DNA of 64,000 nucleotides from Symbiodinium natans (taxonomy: Eukaryota; Sar; Dinophyceae; Suessiales; Symbiodiniaceae): contig CAJNDS010001136.1 in the NCBI GenBank assembly GCA_905221605.1, forward strand, positions 318,939-382,938, read 5' to 3'. Below the pieces are notes generated by a model. That model was not told the DNA's origin, made no database searches, and saw only the letters and a list, made by a program, of their open reading frames with translations. Position numbers and translations under genes: made by a program. Below are positions 32,101 through 38,834 of this stretch, one piece after another. Within the stretch, counting starts at the first letter, position 1, and each line of letters starts with the position of its first letter.

Positions 32101-33018
32101 GGAGGCAGTTTGGCATTACCGGTAGAGTTTGGAATGTTAACTTTCAACATTCCTTCCGTGTGCTTGGTGAAATGAGCGGGACTCACCCTTGAAACGTCGA
32201 GCCACTCTAGTCACCAGTCCTTTTTTGGAGCTCTCCTATAGGTCTGATGGCCGAGCTGCTTTGTAGCCCTAAGCCCTAAAGCCCCGAACCCCACACTCTA
32301 TGGATCCGTGTGAAATCGTGAGGCGCGCGACAGGGCCCATGTCAAGGCTCCGGATTTCAGAGTCCAGACTCCAAGCCCTGAACCTGAACCCTGGCGCCTC
32401 GCCAAACGCTAAACCCCAAACCCCACATCCTAAGATCCCCCTAACATCCCCTGACATCCCTTATAGACATCCCCTAACACCCCCCTGACATACCTTATAC
32501 ATTACACCAGAACCTCATTCGTCGGCAAGGTGCAAGGCCTCGTCGGCAAGGCACCCGCCCCCCCTCACCACCTACAAAGGCAAGGTGCAAGGCAAGGCAA
32601 GGCACCCTAAACCGTAAACCCTAAACCCTAAACCCTAAACCGTGGCAAGGCACATGGCAAGGCACAGGGGTTCTTCAGTGCCTCTTCGAGCTTCTGAGGA
32701 AGGTATGGAGCCTAAGGTGTATGGATTGAGAGACCCTTATATGATATTTTCCTACTGTTGTGGCATCCAAAGGGTGGGTGGGCAGATATTCAAACCGAAG
32801 TCGCGAGCTGAACTAGTAAATGCTTGAACTTGAGATGTTGAACCCTAAGCCCTAAACCCCAACTCCCAAACCCTAGACCCTAAACCCTAAACCCCAAACC
32901 CCAAACCCCAAACCCTACCACTGAGGGTCCAGATCCAGCAGCTCTGCGCCGCGAGCGACCTCTACGGCGGGGCCTTTGCGGCGCTGGGCGCGCGGGGCGC
33001 CGTGGTGTCCTGGGGCCC
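14049..33018 (+). CDS. Gene A: ubiquitin-like + RCC1-like repeat protein (HERC/RCC1-like), about 23 exons
   Basis: The best-supported large gene with gene C. Exons: 14049-14133, 16034-16071, 17286-17317, 17940-17989, 18761-18798, 19278-19354, 20023-20065, 20858-20931, 21510-21529, 22249-22302, 23280-23372, 24503-24538, 25302-25364, 25736-25811, 27127-27200, 27733-27777, 28074-28136, 28683-28712, 30069-30110, 30378-30448, 30923-30979, 31877-31918, 32936-about 33018. The N-terminus resembles a ubiquitin fold; nine repeats of about 40 residues follow the pattern AFAAL.ADGSVVTWG....GGDSS.VQ..L. Such proteins are abundant in Symbiodiniaceae and are usually labelled HERC- or RCC1-like. A role in protein binding is inferred; no catalytic HECT domain is visible. 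Most donors are GC. The phase between exons 2 and 3 does not agree, so an exon may be missing there, and the 3' end is not resolved. Confidence 0.75.
14122..14221 (+). repeat. Local duplication of the exon 1 end
   Basis: CGAAGAGCTCCGCAACTTGC (14122-14142) recurs as TGAAGAGCTACGCAACTTGG (14202-14221), on the other side of a G-orientation array. This may be a duplicated exon end or an alternative donor site. Confidence 0.7.
14268..15325. repeat. Repeated palindrome CAATTAAATC-n-GATTTAATTG
   Basis: About eight copies of the palindrome: near 14273, 14336, 14410, 14461, 14502, 15180, 15232 (half) and 15300. The two best (14461 and 14502) are ACAATTAAATCACGATTTAA followed by TTGT. They bracket the trinucleotide tract at 14535-15178, inside intron 1 of gene A. 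Confidence 0.85.
14535..15178. repeat. Trinucleotide-like (AAT/AGT/AAG) tract, about 640 bp
   Basis: Irregular AAT, AGT, AAG and CAT triplets almost without C or G-rich codons. Asn/Ser-rich or Ile/Val-rich open frames on both strands are products of this composition. Confidence 0.9.
15330..16033. other. Intron 1 of gene A, 3' part
   Basis: G array 15355-15430. The unique block 15440-15760 has one weak exon candidate ending ACT|GTAAGT at about 15738 (frame CFEPESANFLDT), not assigned to gene A. C-orientation sequence runs 15785-16005, directly before exon 2. Confidence 0.55.
16034..16071 (+). CDS. Gene A exon 2: ubiquitin-like domain
   Basis: After CGAAG|GG it reads LLAQEKLGVGSA, matching the AQ..LGVG motif in the middle of this family's ubiquitin-like domain. 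The donor is uncertain (GCA|GTTTGC shown) because its phase does not fit exon 3. Confidence 0.55.
16405..17285. other. Intron 2 of gene A; local 23-bp duplication
   Basis: GCGCAGCAAATACAGGCTGT followed by GCT occurs at 16656-16678 and 16851-16873 inside a longer diverged duplication (about 16640-16700 and 16830-16885). C-orientation arrays run 17058-17275 before exon 3. No exon supported. Confidence 0.6.
17286..17317 (+). CDS. Gene A exon 3: ubiquitin-like domain
   Basis: TTCGGAG|G then PNGSGPSLGQ and CAAG|GTGCTG. It ends in phase 1 and joins to GA at the start of exon 4 to give QGAATLHSAG, the expected loop of the ubiquitin-like domain. Confidence 0.55.
17940..17989 (+). CDS. Gene A exon 4: end of ubiquitin-like domain
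   Basis: CCTAG|GA then AATLHSAGVASGETLQ, typical of the family's closing strand (...AGV.SGE.L.LQ). GC donor CAG|GCGACA. Phase 0 end. Confidence 0.7.
18004..18095. mobile_element. Foldback element, family 2 copy 1
   Basis: Begins TATGGGGGTTTACGAAAATA and ends AGAAACCCCCATATA, with an inner poly-C run. Related copies: 20537-20632 and, in reverse orientation, 28560-28656. Confidence 0.6.
18500..18750 (-). repeat. (CAAAGCC)n heptamers then CCCTAAA array
   Basis: About 16 perfect CAAAGCC units (18504-18612), then CCCTAAA units. Acceptor-side array of gene A intron 4. The WALGFGL open frame on minus is only the repeat. Confidence 0.95.
18761..18798 (+). CDS. Gene A exon 5
   Basis: AAG|CAA; reads QASDLQALARRS; ends TCCAG|GTGCCT (GT). 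Linker into the first RCC1-like repeat; phases fit exons 4 (0) and 6 (2). Confidence 0.6.
19278..19354 (+). CDS. Gene A exon 6: RCC1-like repeat 1
   Basis: Reads LFATRRAVALLCPEGSVCCW then GMAHY. The GC donor TACG|GCGCCT gives a perfect join to exon 7 (HYGGDSRRVQ). Confidence 0.75.
20023..20065 (+). CDS. Gene A exon 7: end of repeat 1
   Basis: CTCAG|GT then GDSRRVQEHLRNVQ. GC donor GTGCA|GCAGAC, phase 2. Confidence 0.75.
20265..20362. mobile_element. MITE-like foldback element, family 1 copy 2
   Basis: Ends TTGGGATACTCCTCCTTTTA and AGGGGGAGCATCCCAA are inverted repeats; inner arms AACAGTCCTTGATAGGGA and TCCCTATTAGGGACTGTT. Lies in intron 7 of gene A. Confidence 0.85.
20537..20632. mobile_element. 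Foldback element, family 2 copy 2
   Basis: Starts TGGGGGGTTTACGAAAATAG and ends with CACCCCCAATTTCGG; related to 18004-18095. Confidence 0.5.
20858..20931 (+). CDS. Gene A exon 8: RCC1-like repeat 2
   Basis: GAAAG|G then IAASGGAFAALRGDGSVITW, GARD. The GC donor GACT|GCACCC joins to exon 9 as RDCGGDSSR. Confidence 0.8.
21040..21330 (+). repeat. Higher-order tandem repeat of telomere-like units, about 60 bp period
   Basis: GGTTTTAGGGTGTTAGGG, then GTTGTCAGGG, then GTGAAAGGTTTAGGGTTTCA, recurs about four times. It is a second-level repeat built on mutated heptamers, in intron 8 of gene A. Confidence 0.85.
21510..21529 (+). CDS. Gene A exon 9: GGDSS part of repeat 2
   Basis: CCAAG|GC then GGDSSR. 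The start fits phase 1 of exon 8. The end is uncertain: CGC|GTTTCG is used here because it joins in phase to EQLQGVQ of exon 10; a longer version to about 21570 is possible. Confidence 0.5.
22249..22302 (+). CDS. Gene A exon 10: repeat 2 end and repeat 3 start
   Basis: CTGAG|GAG then EQLQGVQALAASTGAFAA. GC donor GCG|GCGCCC, phase 0; joins to exon 11 as AFAAVLVGGSVVTWG. Confidence 0.75.
22430..22556 (-). repeat. (CCCTAAG)n homogenised variant array
   Basis: About 17 perfect CCCTAAG heptamers. It sits at the donor side of intron 10, one of the few places where the first array after an exon is in the C orientation. Confidence 0.95.
23086..23190. repeat. AT-rich (TA)n tract
   Basis: TATATGTATATATATATAC and variants within intron 10 of gene A. 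The open frame on minus is an artefact. Confidence 0.85.
23280..23372 (+). CDS. Gene A exon 11: RCC1-like repeat 3
   Basis: CTCAG|GTG; 31 codons: VLVGGSVVTWGDARYGGDSA then AVQGQLCHVCQ. Donor CAG|GTGCGC. The longest exon of gene A and an almost perfect family match. Confidence 0.85.
23807..23908. mobile_element. MITE-like foldback element, family 1 copy 3 (left end decayed)
   Basis: Arms TCAGCCCTTAATCGGGATTC and CTACTAAGGACTGTTCGTAT, ending GAAACATCCCAA. Contains a poly-G run. Intron 11 of gene A. Confidence 0.7.
24503..24538 (+). CDS. Gene A exon 12: repeat 4 start
   Basis: GAGAG|GTG then VRASQRAFAAIL. The GC donor TTG|GCCGGC joins to exon 13 as AAILADGSVVTWG. Confidence 0.8.
24757..24866. 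mobile_element. Foldback element, family 4
   Basis: TTTTGCTTAAGAACCCC at the left is repeated inverted as GGGGCTCTTAAGCAA at the right. Single copies of TTGCTTAAGAACC also occur near 23527, 24711 and 26612. Intron 12 of gene A. Confidence 0.6.
24943..24972. repeat. Poly-T followed by poly-G
   Basis: About 14 T directly followed by about 15 G, the complement of the C-then-A tracts at 10843 and 12696. Confidence 0.85.
25302..25364 (+). CDS. Gene A exon 13: repeat 4
   Basis: CCCAAG|GCG then ADGSVVTWGSAQCGGDSTSV, Q. The GC donor CAG|GCCAGT joins to EQLREVRD of exon 14. Confidence 0.85.
25736..25811 (+). CDS. Gene A exon 14: repeat 4 end and repeat 5 start
   Basis: CCCCAG|GAG then EQLREVRDVRASGDPFGGAF, AALRA. 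GT donor GCCG|GTGGCC, phase 1; exon 15 supplies AT to complete Asp of the DGSVVTWG motif. Confidence 0.85.
25826..26040 (+). repeat. G-orientation array with TTTGGGG block
   Basis: TTTAGGG units passing into homogenised TTTGGGG units (about 25921-26030), a change to a Tetrahymena-like heptamer. Donor side of gene A intron 14. Confidence 0.95.
26041..27126. other. Intron 14 of gene A
   Basis: Degenerate array pieces 26100-26480. The unique block 26490-26940 includes a TTTTGCTTAAGAACCCC end (26612) of foldback family 4. C-orientation arrays run 26969-27120 directly before exon 15. No exon seen. Confidence 0.7.
27127..27200 (+). CDS. Gene A exon 15: repeat 5
   Basis: CCCAG|AT then GSVVTWGCAGRGGDSGAVRA, QLRG. 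GT donor GGT|GTGCCC, phase 0. Confidence 0.85.
27231..27391. mobile_element. Foldback element, family 3 copy 1
   Basis: Left end ACTTGGAGGTTCA; right end CTGGGTTGCTAAGTACCCTG. The other copy is 31014-31223. It directly abuts a family 1 element at 27392. Confidence 0.6.
27392..27470. mobile_element. MITE-like element, family 1 copy 4, right end replaced by telomeric array
   Basis: Begins TTGGGATGCTCCCCCTTATA and runs to ATAATCCCTATTAAGG, where the expected terminal repeat is missing and GTTTAGGG units follow immediately (27471-27525). Confidence 0.75.
27733..27777 (+). CDS. Gene A exon 16: repeat 6 start
   Basis: CTCCAG|GTG then VREICSSGAAFAAIL. GC donor CTC|GCAGCC, phase 0. Confidence 0.8.
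28074..28136 (+). CDS. Gene A exon 17: repeat 6
   Basis: ACGCAG|GCA then ADGSVVTWGHPATGGESSHV, Q. GC donor CAG|GCGGGA. Same intron positions as exon 13. Confidence 0.85.
28560..28656. mobile_element. Foldback element, family 2 copy 3 (reverse orientation)
   Basis: Starts CTGGGGGTTTCCGACATTA and ends GATTTTCGTAAGCCCCCA, the inverse of the copy at 18004. Just upstream of gene A exon 18. Confidence 0.6.
28683..28712 (+). CDS. Gene A exon 18: repeat 6 end
   Basis: GTGAG|GAG then EKLKDVQAIE, only ten codons. The GC donor GAG|GCACCG joins to ASHKAFAAL of exon 19. Confidence 0.75.
29701..29835 (+). CDS. Unassigned open segment in an intron of gene A
   Basis: Frame reads VESLSAEEVAQIFQQGHVEK then GLYLWNYAMTSCGQFDGFK and stops at TAG. 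The composition is convincingly protein-like, and GTG|GTCAGT near 29810 could be a donor. It interrupts gene A between exons 18 and 19 without fitting its repeat pattern, so it is a nested gene, an insertion or an alternative exon. Confidence 0.35.
   Translation, partial: FAGRTVESLSAEEVAQIFQQGHVEKGLYLWNYAMTSCGQFDGFK
30069..30110 (+). CDS. Gene A exon 19: repeat 7 start
   Basis: TTCGCAG|GCG then ASHKAFAALLCDGS. The GT donor TCC|GTCCCT joins to VVTWG of exon 20. Confidence 0.8.
30378..30448 (+). CDS. Gene A exon 20: repeat 7
   Basis: CCCGAG|GTG then VVTWGCADSGGDCSGVQGEL, QGVQ. GC donor GTGCA|GCAGAG, phase 2. Confidence 0.85.
30923..30979 (+). CDS. Gene A exon 21: repeat 8 start
   Basis: GCTCAG|G then ICASAAAFAALRSDGSVVT. 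The GC donor GTGAC|GCCGCT joins to TGG GGC of exon 22. Confidence 0.85.
31014..31223. mobile_element. Foldback element, family 3 copy 2
   Basis: Left arm ACTTGGAGGTTCAGGGTACT then TAGCAACCCAATT; right arm is its reverse complement with two mismatches (31191-31223). About 145 bp of loop. Lies in intron 21 of gene A. Confidence 0.8.
31224..31876. other. Rest of gene A intron 21
   Basis: A possible further foldback lies at 31250-31345. The open frame 31409-31678 has no recognisable family and no clear splice sites; I do not call it. Short ACCCTATA-type repeats lie at 31700-31830. Confidence 0.5.
31877..31918 (+). CDS. Gene A exon 22: repeat 8
   Basis: ATGCAG|G then WGDARYGGDSSGVQ. GC donor GTGCA|GCCGCA, phase 2. 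Confidence 0.8.
32520..32680. repeat. Short GGCAAGGCAC / GGCAAGGTGC repeats
   Basis: Decamer-like CAAGG repeats interrupted by a small C-orientation telomeric array (32606-32640), within intron 22 of gene A. Confidence 0.7.
32936..33018 (+). CDS. Gene A exon 23: repeat 9, last recognised
   Basis: CTGAG|G then VQIQQLCAASDLYGGAFAAL, GARGAVVSWGP. The 3' boundary is not resolved (possible GA donor TCG|GATCCC at 33021). The motif is AVVSWG instead of SVVTWG, suggesting divergence near the end of the repeat tract. Confidence 0.75.
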
Positions 33019-33384
33019 CTCGGATCCCAGAGGGTGTAGGGTTTAGGGTTTCGGGTTTGGGGTTTAGGGTCTGGGGTAGGGGGTTTAGGGTTTAGGGTTT
33101 TGGGTTTAGGGTCTGGGGTTTGGGGGTTTGGGGTTGAGGGGTTGAGGGTTTAGGTGGGGTTAAGGGTTAAGGCTTAGGGTGTAGGGTGTGGGGTTCAGGG
33201 TTTCGGGTTTAGGGTTTAGCCTTAGGGTGACAGTGACCGTGGCTGCCACCAATTCACCCCAGGGTGGTCAGATCGCCGAACGCAGAAATTGCAGTTAGCA
33301 TTGCCATGGATGGGTTTAGGGTTTAGGGTTTAGGGTTTAGGGTTTGGGTTTAGGGTTTAGGGTTTAGGGTTTAGGGAGGGCAAG

Positions 33385-33414
33385 GCGGACGGTTCCTGGC
33401 GGTTCGTTTCAAAG
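33385..33414 (+). CDS. Possible degenerate exon of gene A
   Basis: GCAAG|GCG then ADGSWRFVSK and AAG|GTTCAG. It starts like the family (ADGS) but lacks VVTWG. Either a decayed exon or chance. Confidence 0.25.
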
Positions 33415-33899
33415 GTTCAGGGCCTTTTCTACGCCCCTAAGCTGCATGACCATGGCGGTCCCAACTTTGGGACACTTATCTTCACCCGTCTAGAAACCAA
33501 GCGGGTTTAGGGTTTAGGGTTTAGGGTGATTCTTCTTCCTTCGGGGGTGCTCTCTTGCATCCAGAAAAGCGGTATCTGTAAAGGATCCGAATGTCGAAGG
33601 GCCCCTGCAAGAAAAAGGGTTGTGGCAACTAGACCGCTAATCCCTAAACCCTAAACCCTAAACCCCAAACCCTAAACCCTAAACCTTAAACCCAAAAACC
33701 CAAAACCCTAAACCCAAAACCCAAAAACCCTAAACCCGAAGCTGGACTCGCGGTACTTCTTGTGCTTTGCCTCTGGTTTCCGGTTGCTGTGCCACTGCTT
33801 CTAAGTTTCCAGGTGCTGGGGTAGACTTGGAATAAAGTCTACATAGGGCTTGGGGTCAAGGACTCCCTATATGTACGAAAACAGGGGACCCCCAGTCTA

Positions 33900-34150
33900 G
33901 GTGCCCAAATACTAACCGGCTTAGAGACCAGTCCAACCGCAGCACCCATCACACCTCAAAATCACCCCTTTAAGACAGCACCCATCACACCTTGAGACCC
34001 ATCCCAACCTTTAAGACAGCACCCATCACACCTCAAAATCACCCCTTTAAGACAGCACCCATCCCCTATTGACCCTAGAGTTAGTACTAAATATACTACC
34101 TTAGGACCAGTCCAACCGCAGCACCCATCACACCTTGAGACCCTAACTCT
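33900..34150. repeat. Tandem repeats around AGCACCCATCACACC
   Basis: The blocks GACCAGTCCAACCGCAGCAC, CAAAATCACCCCTTTAAGAC and AGCACCCATCACACC recur five or six times in changing order. The open frame on minus is repeat-derived. Confidence 0.8.
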
Positions 34151-34194
34151 CATATCTTGGTCTAACCGTTCACACCCTTGGAATCGCATGCCAG

Positions 34195-34470
34195 GTTAAC
34201 CGTGTAAAAGCCCATCTAATATAATACTAAAGGCGTGAACAAAGGCAAGAAACGCGCGCTTTGATCACGATTTTATTATTATATTGGTCTTTTAGTACCT
34301 TTTGGACATCTTATTACAACCAAAACACCCATTAAAACTACTGACTCACCCTCGGGCGGCAACCATAACCTTAATGACAGGGGCGTTCACACCTCTCCCT
34401 CGATCACCAGAACTTATATTGTATTACTATGAAGTGAACACGCGGTTATAATATTATTACAAGGAGAATT
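34195..34470. other. AT-rich block without telomeric repeats
   Basis: Contrasts with its surroundings. It contains GTGAACACGCGGTTATAATA then TTATTACAAG, similar to motifs in the AT-rich block at 50450-50990. Coding not supported. A (TA)n-type tract follows at 34690-34870. Confidence 0.55.
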
Positions 34471-35177
34471 GACAACAGAAAGGAGCTTGCGGGTATGAGC
34501 GCTGCATCTTGGGGAGGGTTAAGCCCTAAACCCGAAACCCGAAACCCTAAACCCTCCCTAACCCTTGTAGGGGAATAGGGGAACCTGGAGCTCAGGAAAT
34601 GCAGATTACGGTGCCGGCTGCGGGGTCTTGCGCTGTGCTGGGGAACAAAACAAGACCGACGCTGGCGAAGCCCGTGGCTCCTGCAGATTCTACCTATATC
34701 CTATATCATATATCATATATATTATACACATATATGTATATTACTATATATATATATATATATCCATGTATCATACATATATATGTTTACAATTCAGTAT
34801 AGATATAAAGCCTATAAACCATATAACGCTTATGCATATGTACACATATGTATTTATACATATATGAGCCTTTTAGCCCATATAAACCCATGTACGCCAC
34901 AGTAAATGCTACAAACCCAGAAGATTGTCAGGGTCTAATCAGGGTTTAGGGGCTCCTAATCCCTTGGTGCCGAAGGAAAGTCGATGGCCCCAGAATTTAG
35001 GGCTTGGGGTTTAGGTTCAAGGTTGCGGGTTGAAGGTTTGTTGCAAGTCGTGGGCGTTAGCCACGAACCTGCTGCCATGCCACACCCTTCGCCTAAATAA
35101 CCCCTTCCCCCTATACTCAAAAGCCTATAGAGCCTGCACCTCATTCCCACACCTTGATGGTCTCTAGTGGGAGCAAG

Positions 35178-35218
35178 GCCAAAGTCAGCGTCCGCAGTCT
35201 CTCCAAGCTGATGCAATG
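35178..35218 (+). CDS. Gene B candidate exon
   Basis: GCAAG|GCC then AKVSVRSLSKLMQ and CAAT|GTAAGATC (strong donor). Basic, leucine-rich peptide; no family recognised. Confidence 0.4.
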
Positions 35219-35329
35219 TAAGATCATTTTTAGGGGTTTGTAGGGTTTAGAGTTTAGAGAACGGGCCCGAATATTTAGCACTCTTTCCCCCAATTCGTGC
35301 TGGAGTTTGCAGAGATGTCGGCGACGTCT

Positions 35330-35470
35330 TACCCTAAACCCTATAAACCCTATAAACCCTATAAACCGTATAAGCCCTATAAACCCTATCAACCCTATAC
35401 ACCCTATAAACCCTACAAACCCTATAAACCCTTTAAACCCTACACACCCTATAAACCCTGTAAACCCTGG
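35330..35470 (-). repeat. 9-bp (CCCTATAAA)n array
   Basis: About 14 nonamers with variants. A second array of the same unit lies at 56660-56757. Open frames NPIN / GFIGFI are artefacts. Confidence 0.9.
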
Positions 35471-35485
35471 AAACCTACACCGCAG

Positions 35486-35518
35486 GCATGCGATGAGTTC
35501 GACGAGCCGTACCGCGAG
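35486..35518 (+). CDS. Gene B candidate exon
   Basis: CGCAG|GCA then ACDEFDEPYRE and GAG|GTGCTC (GT donor). The frame continues as VLSVPTGHSG if not spliced there. Confidence 0.4.
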
Positions 35519-36332
35519 GTGCTCTCCGTTCCCACCGGGCATTCAGGGCTAGGGGGGTTTAGGGTTTAGGGATTTCGGGTTTAGGGCTTTGGGTTTAGGG
35601 TACGACCCCTAACCCCATGGCACGCTGAGAGGTGGCGAAAGCCGTGGCTGAGCGCCAGGGAGTTACGCGACGGCCCTCGCTGCCGCCTGGCGGGCATGCT
35701 TCAGTAGCTGGTTGACCGGTTTCTGAGCTTTATGGTCCAGGTCTTCGGAAGGTATTTAGTGCTGTAGAGTTTCGGGGTCATATTTTGGTACTATGTTGCA
35801 GGTTTTAAGTTACCGTCCTGTTGTGCATGCTTCGTCTTCCGTGACTCTCTAGAGGCCTAGACCGAGAACCCTAGACATCAAACCCAAACCTCAGCAGAGC
35901 GCTTGAAGCAGATCCCTGGCGGTTGACTGCCCCCAGTAAGGTTCATGTGTTCAAGTCTACCCGCCCAGCACACATCCTCTAGTTATTGCCAGAGAGAGCC
36001 TGTGTAATTAAGGGGCTTCCGGCCTCCTGCTCATAATGCAGATGCGAGATTGTGTCCTCAGCTTGCGACTTTTTTGGTGCAAGATTAAATTTAGAGAATA
36101 TGTATATATATTTATGTATATATATATATAAATACATGTACACCTTTCATTGGCAAGAGAGAAGCACCTGTTGAAAGAGGGCTGGGAATAACTTAGCCAA
36201 GCTGGAGCGAGCAGCTCGGCACGCTTGACGCCCGAGCGAGAGAACACGACTTACGACACCCTAAACCCCAGAACCCTCATCCCTAAACCCATCTACCTTA
36301 AACCCGAAACCCTAAACTGCATGGGAGTTCAG

Positions 36333-36396
36333 GTCGCGAGTTGTCATCGCGCGGATAGATCAGCGGCCGCCCCGGGTGCCCTTGGATCCGTGCACG
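36333..36396 (+). CDS. Gene B candidate exon
   Basis: TTCAG|G then SRVVIARIDQRPPRVPLDPC, T and ACG|GTGAGC, a consensus donor. C-orientation sequence just upstream. Family unknown. Confidence 0.5.
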
Positions 36397-37030
36397 GTGA
36401 GCAACTGTTGGTTCAGGGTTACGGCGAGAGTTTATGGCTTAAGGAAGTTTAAGATTTAGGAATTTCTCAATTGCTTTGGATTATTAACAGATGCGTAGAC
36501 TTGCGTAAAACAAAGTGGATGTTGTTTTGGGTCTTCTGGCCACCTGTTGTTGTATTACTCTTGCGCAATCTTCCTTTTCGGGGTTTTTATGGAGTTGCAG
36601 CGGGGTTTCTTCAAGGCTCAGAAGGCCTTAACGGGTCATAGGTTGCGTAGTAGGGCCTCTGACTTAGATCATCACCCACCTCGAGCTTCCAAAGCCCCCT
36701 GGTCCCCTTCGTTTTTATCCCTCTGCTGCGTAACCTTGAGGACCAGATGATCCTAAGATTGGGGCCATCTACCCTCTACTACGAAAGTCGCGATTTAAAA
36801 ATGCATTGGAGCATAAACCCTAAACCCTATACTATTATAGCTAGGCTCACACTGACTTTCAAGAAGTTCAGATCGTGATGCTGAGACAACCGGAGAGCCG
36901 CGCTGCAGCGGAGCGTGCTTGGCTCGTCTGTCACCTCGCGGACTTCTCTTGGAGCAGCTGGCTCAGGATGACATCATCGAGATGAGCGTCGGGACGACCT
37001 CATTGACCTCCAAAGGACAAGAGAGGGCAG

Positions 37031-37252
37031 GAGGAGCTTCGCGCCCTCTGCCTCTCGATCGTCGCGGCTGGCATGACCAAAAAGAAGAGAAGGACGAAGA
37101 GCATCTTGTATGAGCCACCAAGGCCAGGAAGACCGGAGCTGGATTGGCGTGTGCGATTATGGGCCGTAAGCCTTGAAGGGTTCGTTTGGTCCTCAAGGAA
37201 CAACCCCAGCAAGCTTGGCAAGCGCACCGCTCTTGAGCAGCCCTACATGTAA
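37031..37252 (+). CDS. Gene B candidate terminal exon, 73 codons
   Basis: GGGCAG|GAG then EELRALCLSIVAAGMTKKKR, RTKSILYEPPRPGRPELDWR, VRLWAVSLEGFVWSSRNNPS, KLGKRTALEQPYM and TAA. Good amino-acid composition with aromatic residues. Directly upstream, another frame (36919-37004) is also open (LEQLAQDDIIEM), so a small frameshift or unrecognised splice lies near 37005. Not recognised; a final exon, or a gene with its own internal ATG at 37073. Confidence 0.5.
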   Translation, partial: EELRALCLSIVAAGMTKKKRRTKSILYEPPRPGRPELDWRVRLWAVSLEGFVWSSRNNPSKLGKRTALEQPYM

Positions 37253-37259
37253 CCCTAAA

Positions 37260-37620
37260 CCCACCCTAAGCCGTCATCATAACAGCTGGTTGCCGCCCAA
37301 GAATAAATGCAGGGCTTCGGGGGTTAAGTAGGGCTTCAAGTCTGAGGCCAGTATTATGGGTGCTTTCGAGGCGACGATTGCATGCGGGCATCTTTACCAC
37401 TAACCCATCATCATCATCATCATCATCGCATTGTCGTCTGTCAGCTGGTTGATTAGCTCTACGCGCTTGCTACAATAATTTTACATGGCAGCGTACAGAG
37501 TGTTTGGGTTCGGCGGGGGGGGGGGGGGGCTGGGGGAGTTTGGGGCTTTGGGTATGTAGGGTTTCGTTGGCTTGGGGGGGGCTTCTTACCAAAGGCTTAT
37601 GGTTTACGATTTTGGGTGCA
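37260..37620. other. No gene seen
   Basis: Contains a (CAT)n microsatellite at about 37406-37427 and a poly-G run at 37517-37529. Confidence 0.6.
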
Positions 37621-37621
37621 G

Positions 37622-37732
37622 CTTGATGGTATCTACATACCGGGCACCTGTGACACTTGTGATGACAGAAAGCAGAAGAAGGACCCGCATGTCGGGAAGC
37701 TACCCAAGCTTGAGCCCTGCCTCAACTGCTAA
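37622..37732 (+). CDS. Gene B candidate exon with cysteine pairs
   Basis: GTGCAG|CTT then LDGIYIPGTCDTCDDRKQKK, DPHVGKLPKLEPCLNC and TAA. The CxxC pair and the late CxxC could bind metal. Three cysteines in the first half and KQKKD make chance unlikely; family unknown. G-orientation array downstream (37755-37835). Confidence 0.4.
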   Translation, partial: LDGIYIPGTCDTCDDRKQKKDPHVGKLPKLEPCLNC

Positions 37733-37892
37733 CGCCTGGCTTGGTGGTCTAGGGTGTGGGGTTTAGGGTTTAGGGTTTAGGGTTTAGGGTTTAGGGTTTA
37801 GAGTTTAGGGTTTAGGGTTTAGGGTTTAGGGTTTCGAGGCCTTGTCGGGTCTTACCCCAAGCCCCGAACCCCAACGGTCCGCTGACAGAAAG

Positions 37893-37923
37893 GTCTGAGA
37901 ATGAGCACACCGAGCTCATCAAG
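37893..37923 (+). CDS. Gene B candidate exon
   Basis: GAAAG|G then SENEHTELIK; the GC donor AAG|GCCCCC joins in frame to the exon at 38171, giving ELIKGTPWLRFF. Confidence 0.4.
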
Positions 37924-38170
37924 GCCCCCCGGGTTTTGTCTGAGACCCAAAGCATCCAGTATCCCTACACCCTATACACCGTACAAATCCTGTAAACCCT
38001 ACAAACCCGATACTCGCCATAAACCCTCTAAACCCTATAAACCCTAGAACCCCTAACCCTGAAGACCTCTAAACCCTCTAAACCCTCTAAACCCTCTAAA
38101 CCCTCTAAACCCTCTAAACCCTCTAAACCCTTTAAACCCTCTAAACCCTAAACCCTAACCCTGAAGTCAG

Positions 38171-38263
38171 GGCACGCCCTGGCTCCGCTTCTTCCCCCGG
38201 GGTCCCCGGAAGCGGGCCGTGGACGTGGAGCTGCGCTCGGCCGGGGCCTCCCTGTTTTGGGGG
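38171..38263 (+). CDS. Gene B candidate exon, possible PH-like segment
   Basis: GTCAG|GGC then GTPWLRFFPRGPRKRAVDVE, LRSAGASLFWG; donor near GGG|GTTTAG. The pattern G..(hydrophobic)(hydrophobic)..RG.PR.R...L...G.SL.W resembles the first strands of pleckstrin-homology domains, which would bind lipid or protein. This is a motif impression, not an alignment. C-orientation array upstream, G-orientation array downstream (38264-38337). Confidence 0.5.
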
Positions 38264-38466
38264 GTTTAGGGTTTAGGGTTTAGGGTTTAGGGTTTAGGGT
38301 TTAGGGTTTAGGGTTTAGGGTTTAGGGTTTAGGGTTTGTTGAAGGAGGCCTCCATGTTTTTGGCTTTGAGTGGTTGGGGGGGGGGGGGGGGGATGAAGGT
38401 TTTAAGCTGCGGGTTTTACGGTAAGCCCTAAGCCCGAAACCCAGCTTAGGGTTTCAGGGTTTAGGG

Positions 38467-38562
38467 TTGGGATGTTCCCCCTTAACTGTCCTTACTAGGG
38501 CTTATAACGGGGGGGTACTATAATCCCGATGAAGGACTGCTAGTATAAGGGGGAACATCCCA
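38467..38562. mobile_element. MITE-like foldback element, family 1 copy 5
   Basis: TTGGGATGTTCCCCCTTAAC ... TATAAGGGGGAACATCCCAA, with inner arms ACTGTCCTTACTAGGG and CCCGATGAAGGACTGC. One of the best-preserved copies. Confidence 0.9.
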
Positions 38563-38739
38563 AGTCTAGGGTGTTAGGGTAGTTTTTGGGGGGGTGCCAG
38601 GGTTCTTCGGCTTGGAGTAGTTGTGTTTGGGGGAGGGGGGGGGGACCTTTTTGTGCTGCAGCATGGTGGCACATAGGGTTTCGGGTTTTAAGGTTTAGGG
38701 TTTAGTGAAGTGCATGCTTGCACATAGTGACACGTTAGG

Positions 38740-38834
38740 AACGTAATGCCGCGTGTTGCAGGCGTTCGTTGCTCAAGTGATGTAGCAACGTAATGCCGCG
38801 TGTTGCAGGCGCTCGTTGCTCAGGTGATGTAGCA
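38740..38834 (+). repeat. 47-bp direct duplication
   Basis: AACGTAATGCCGCGTGTTGC followed by AGGCG, CGTTGCTCA and GTGATGTAGC, repeated twice with two mismatches. Confidence 0.85.
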
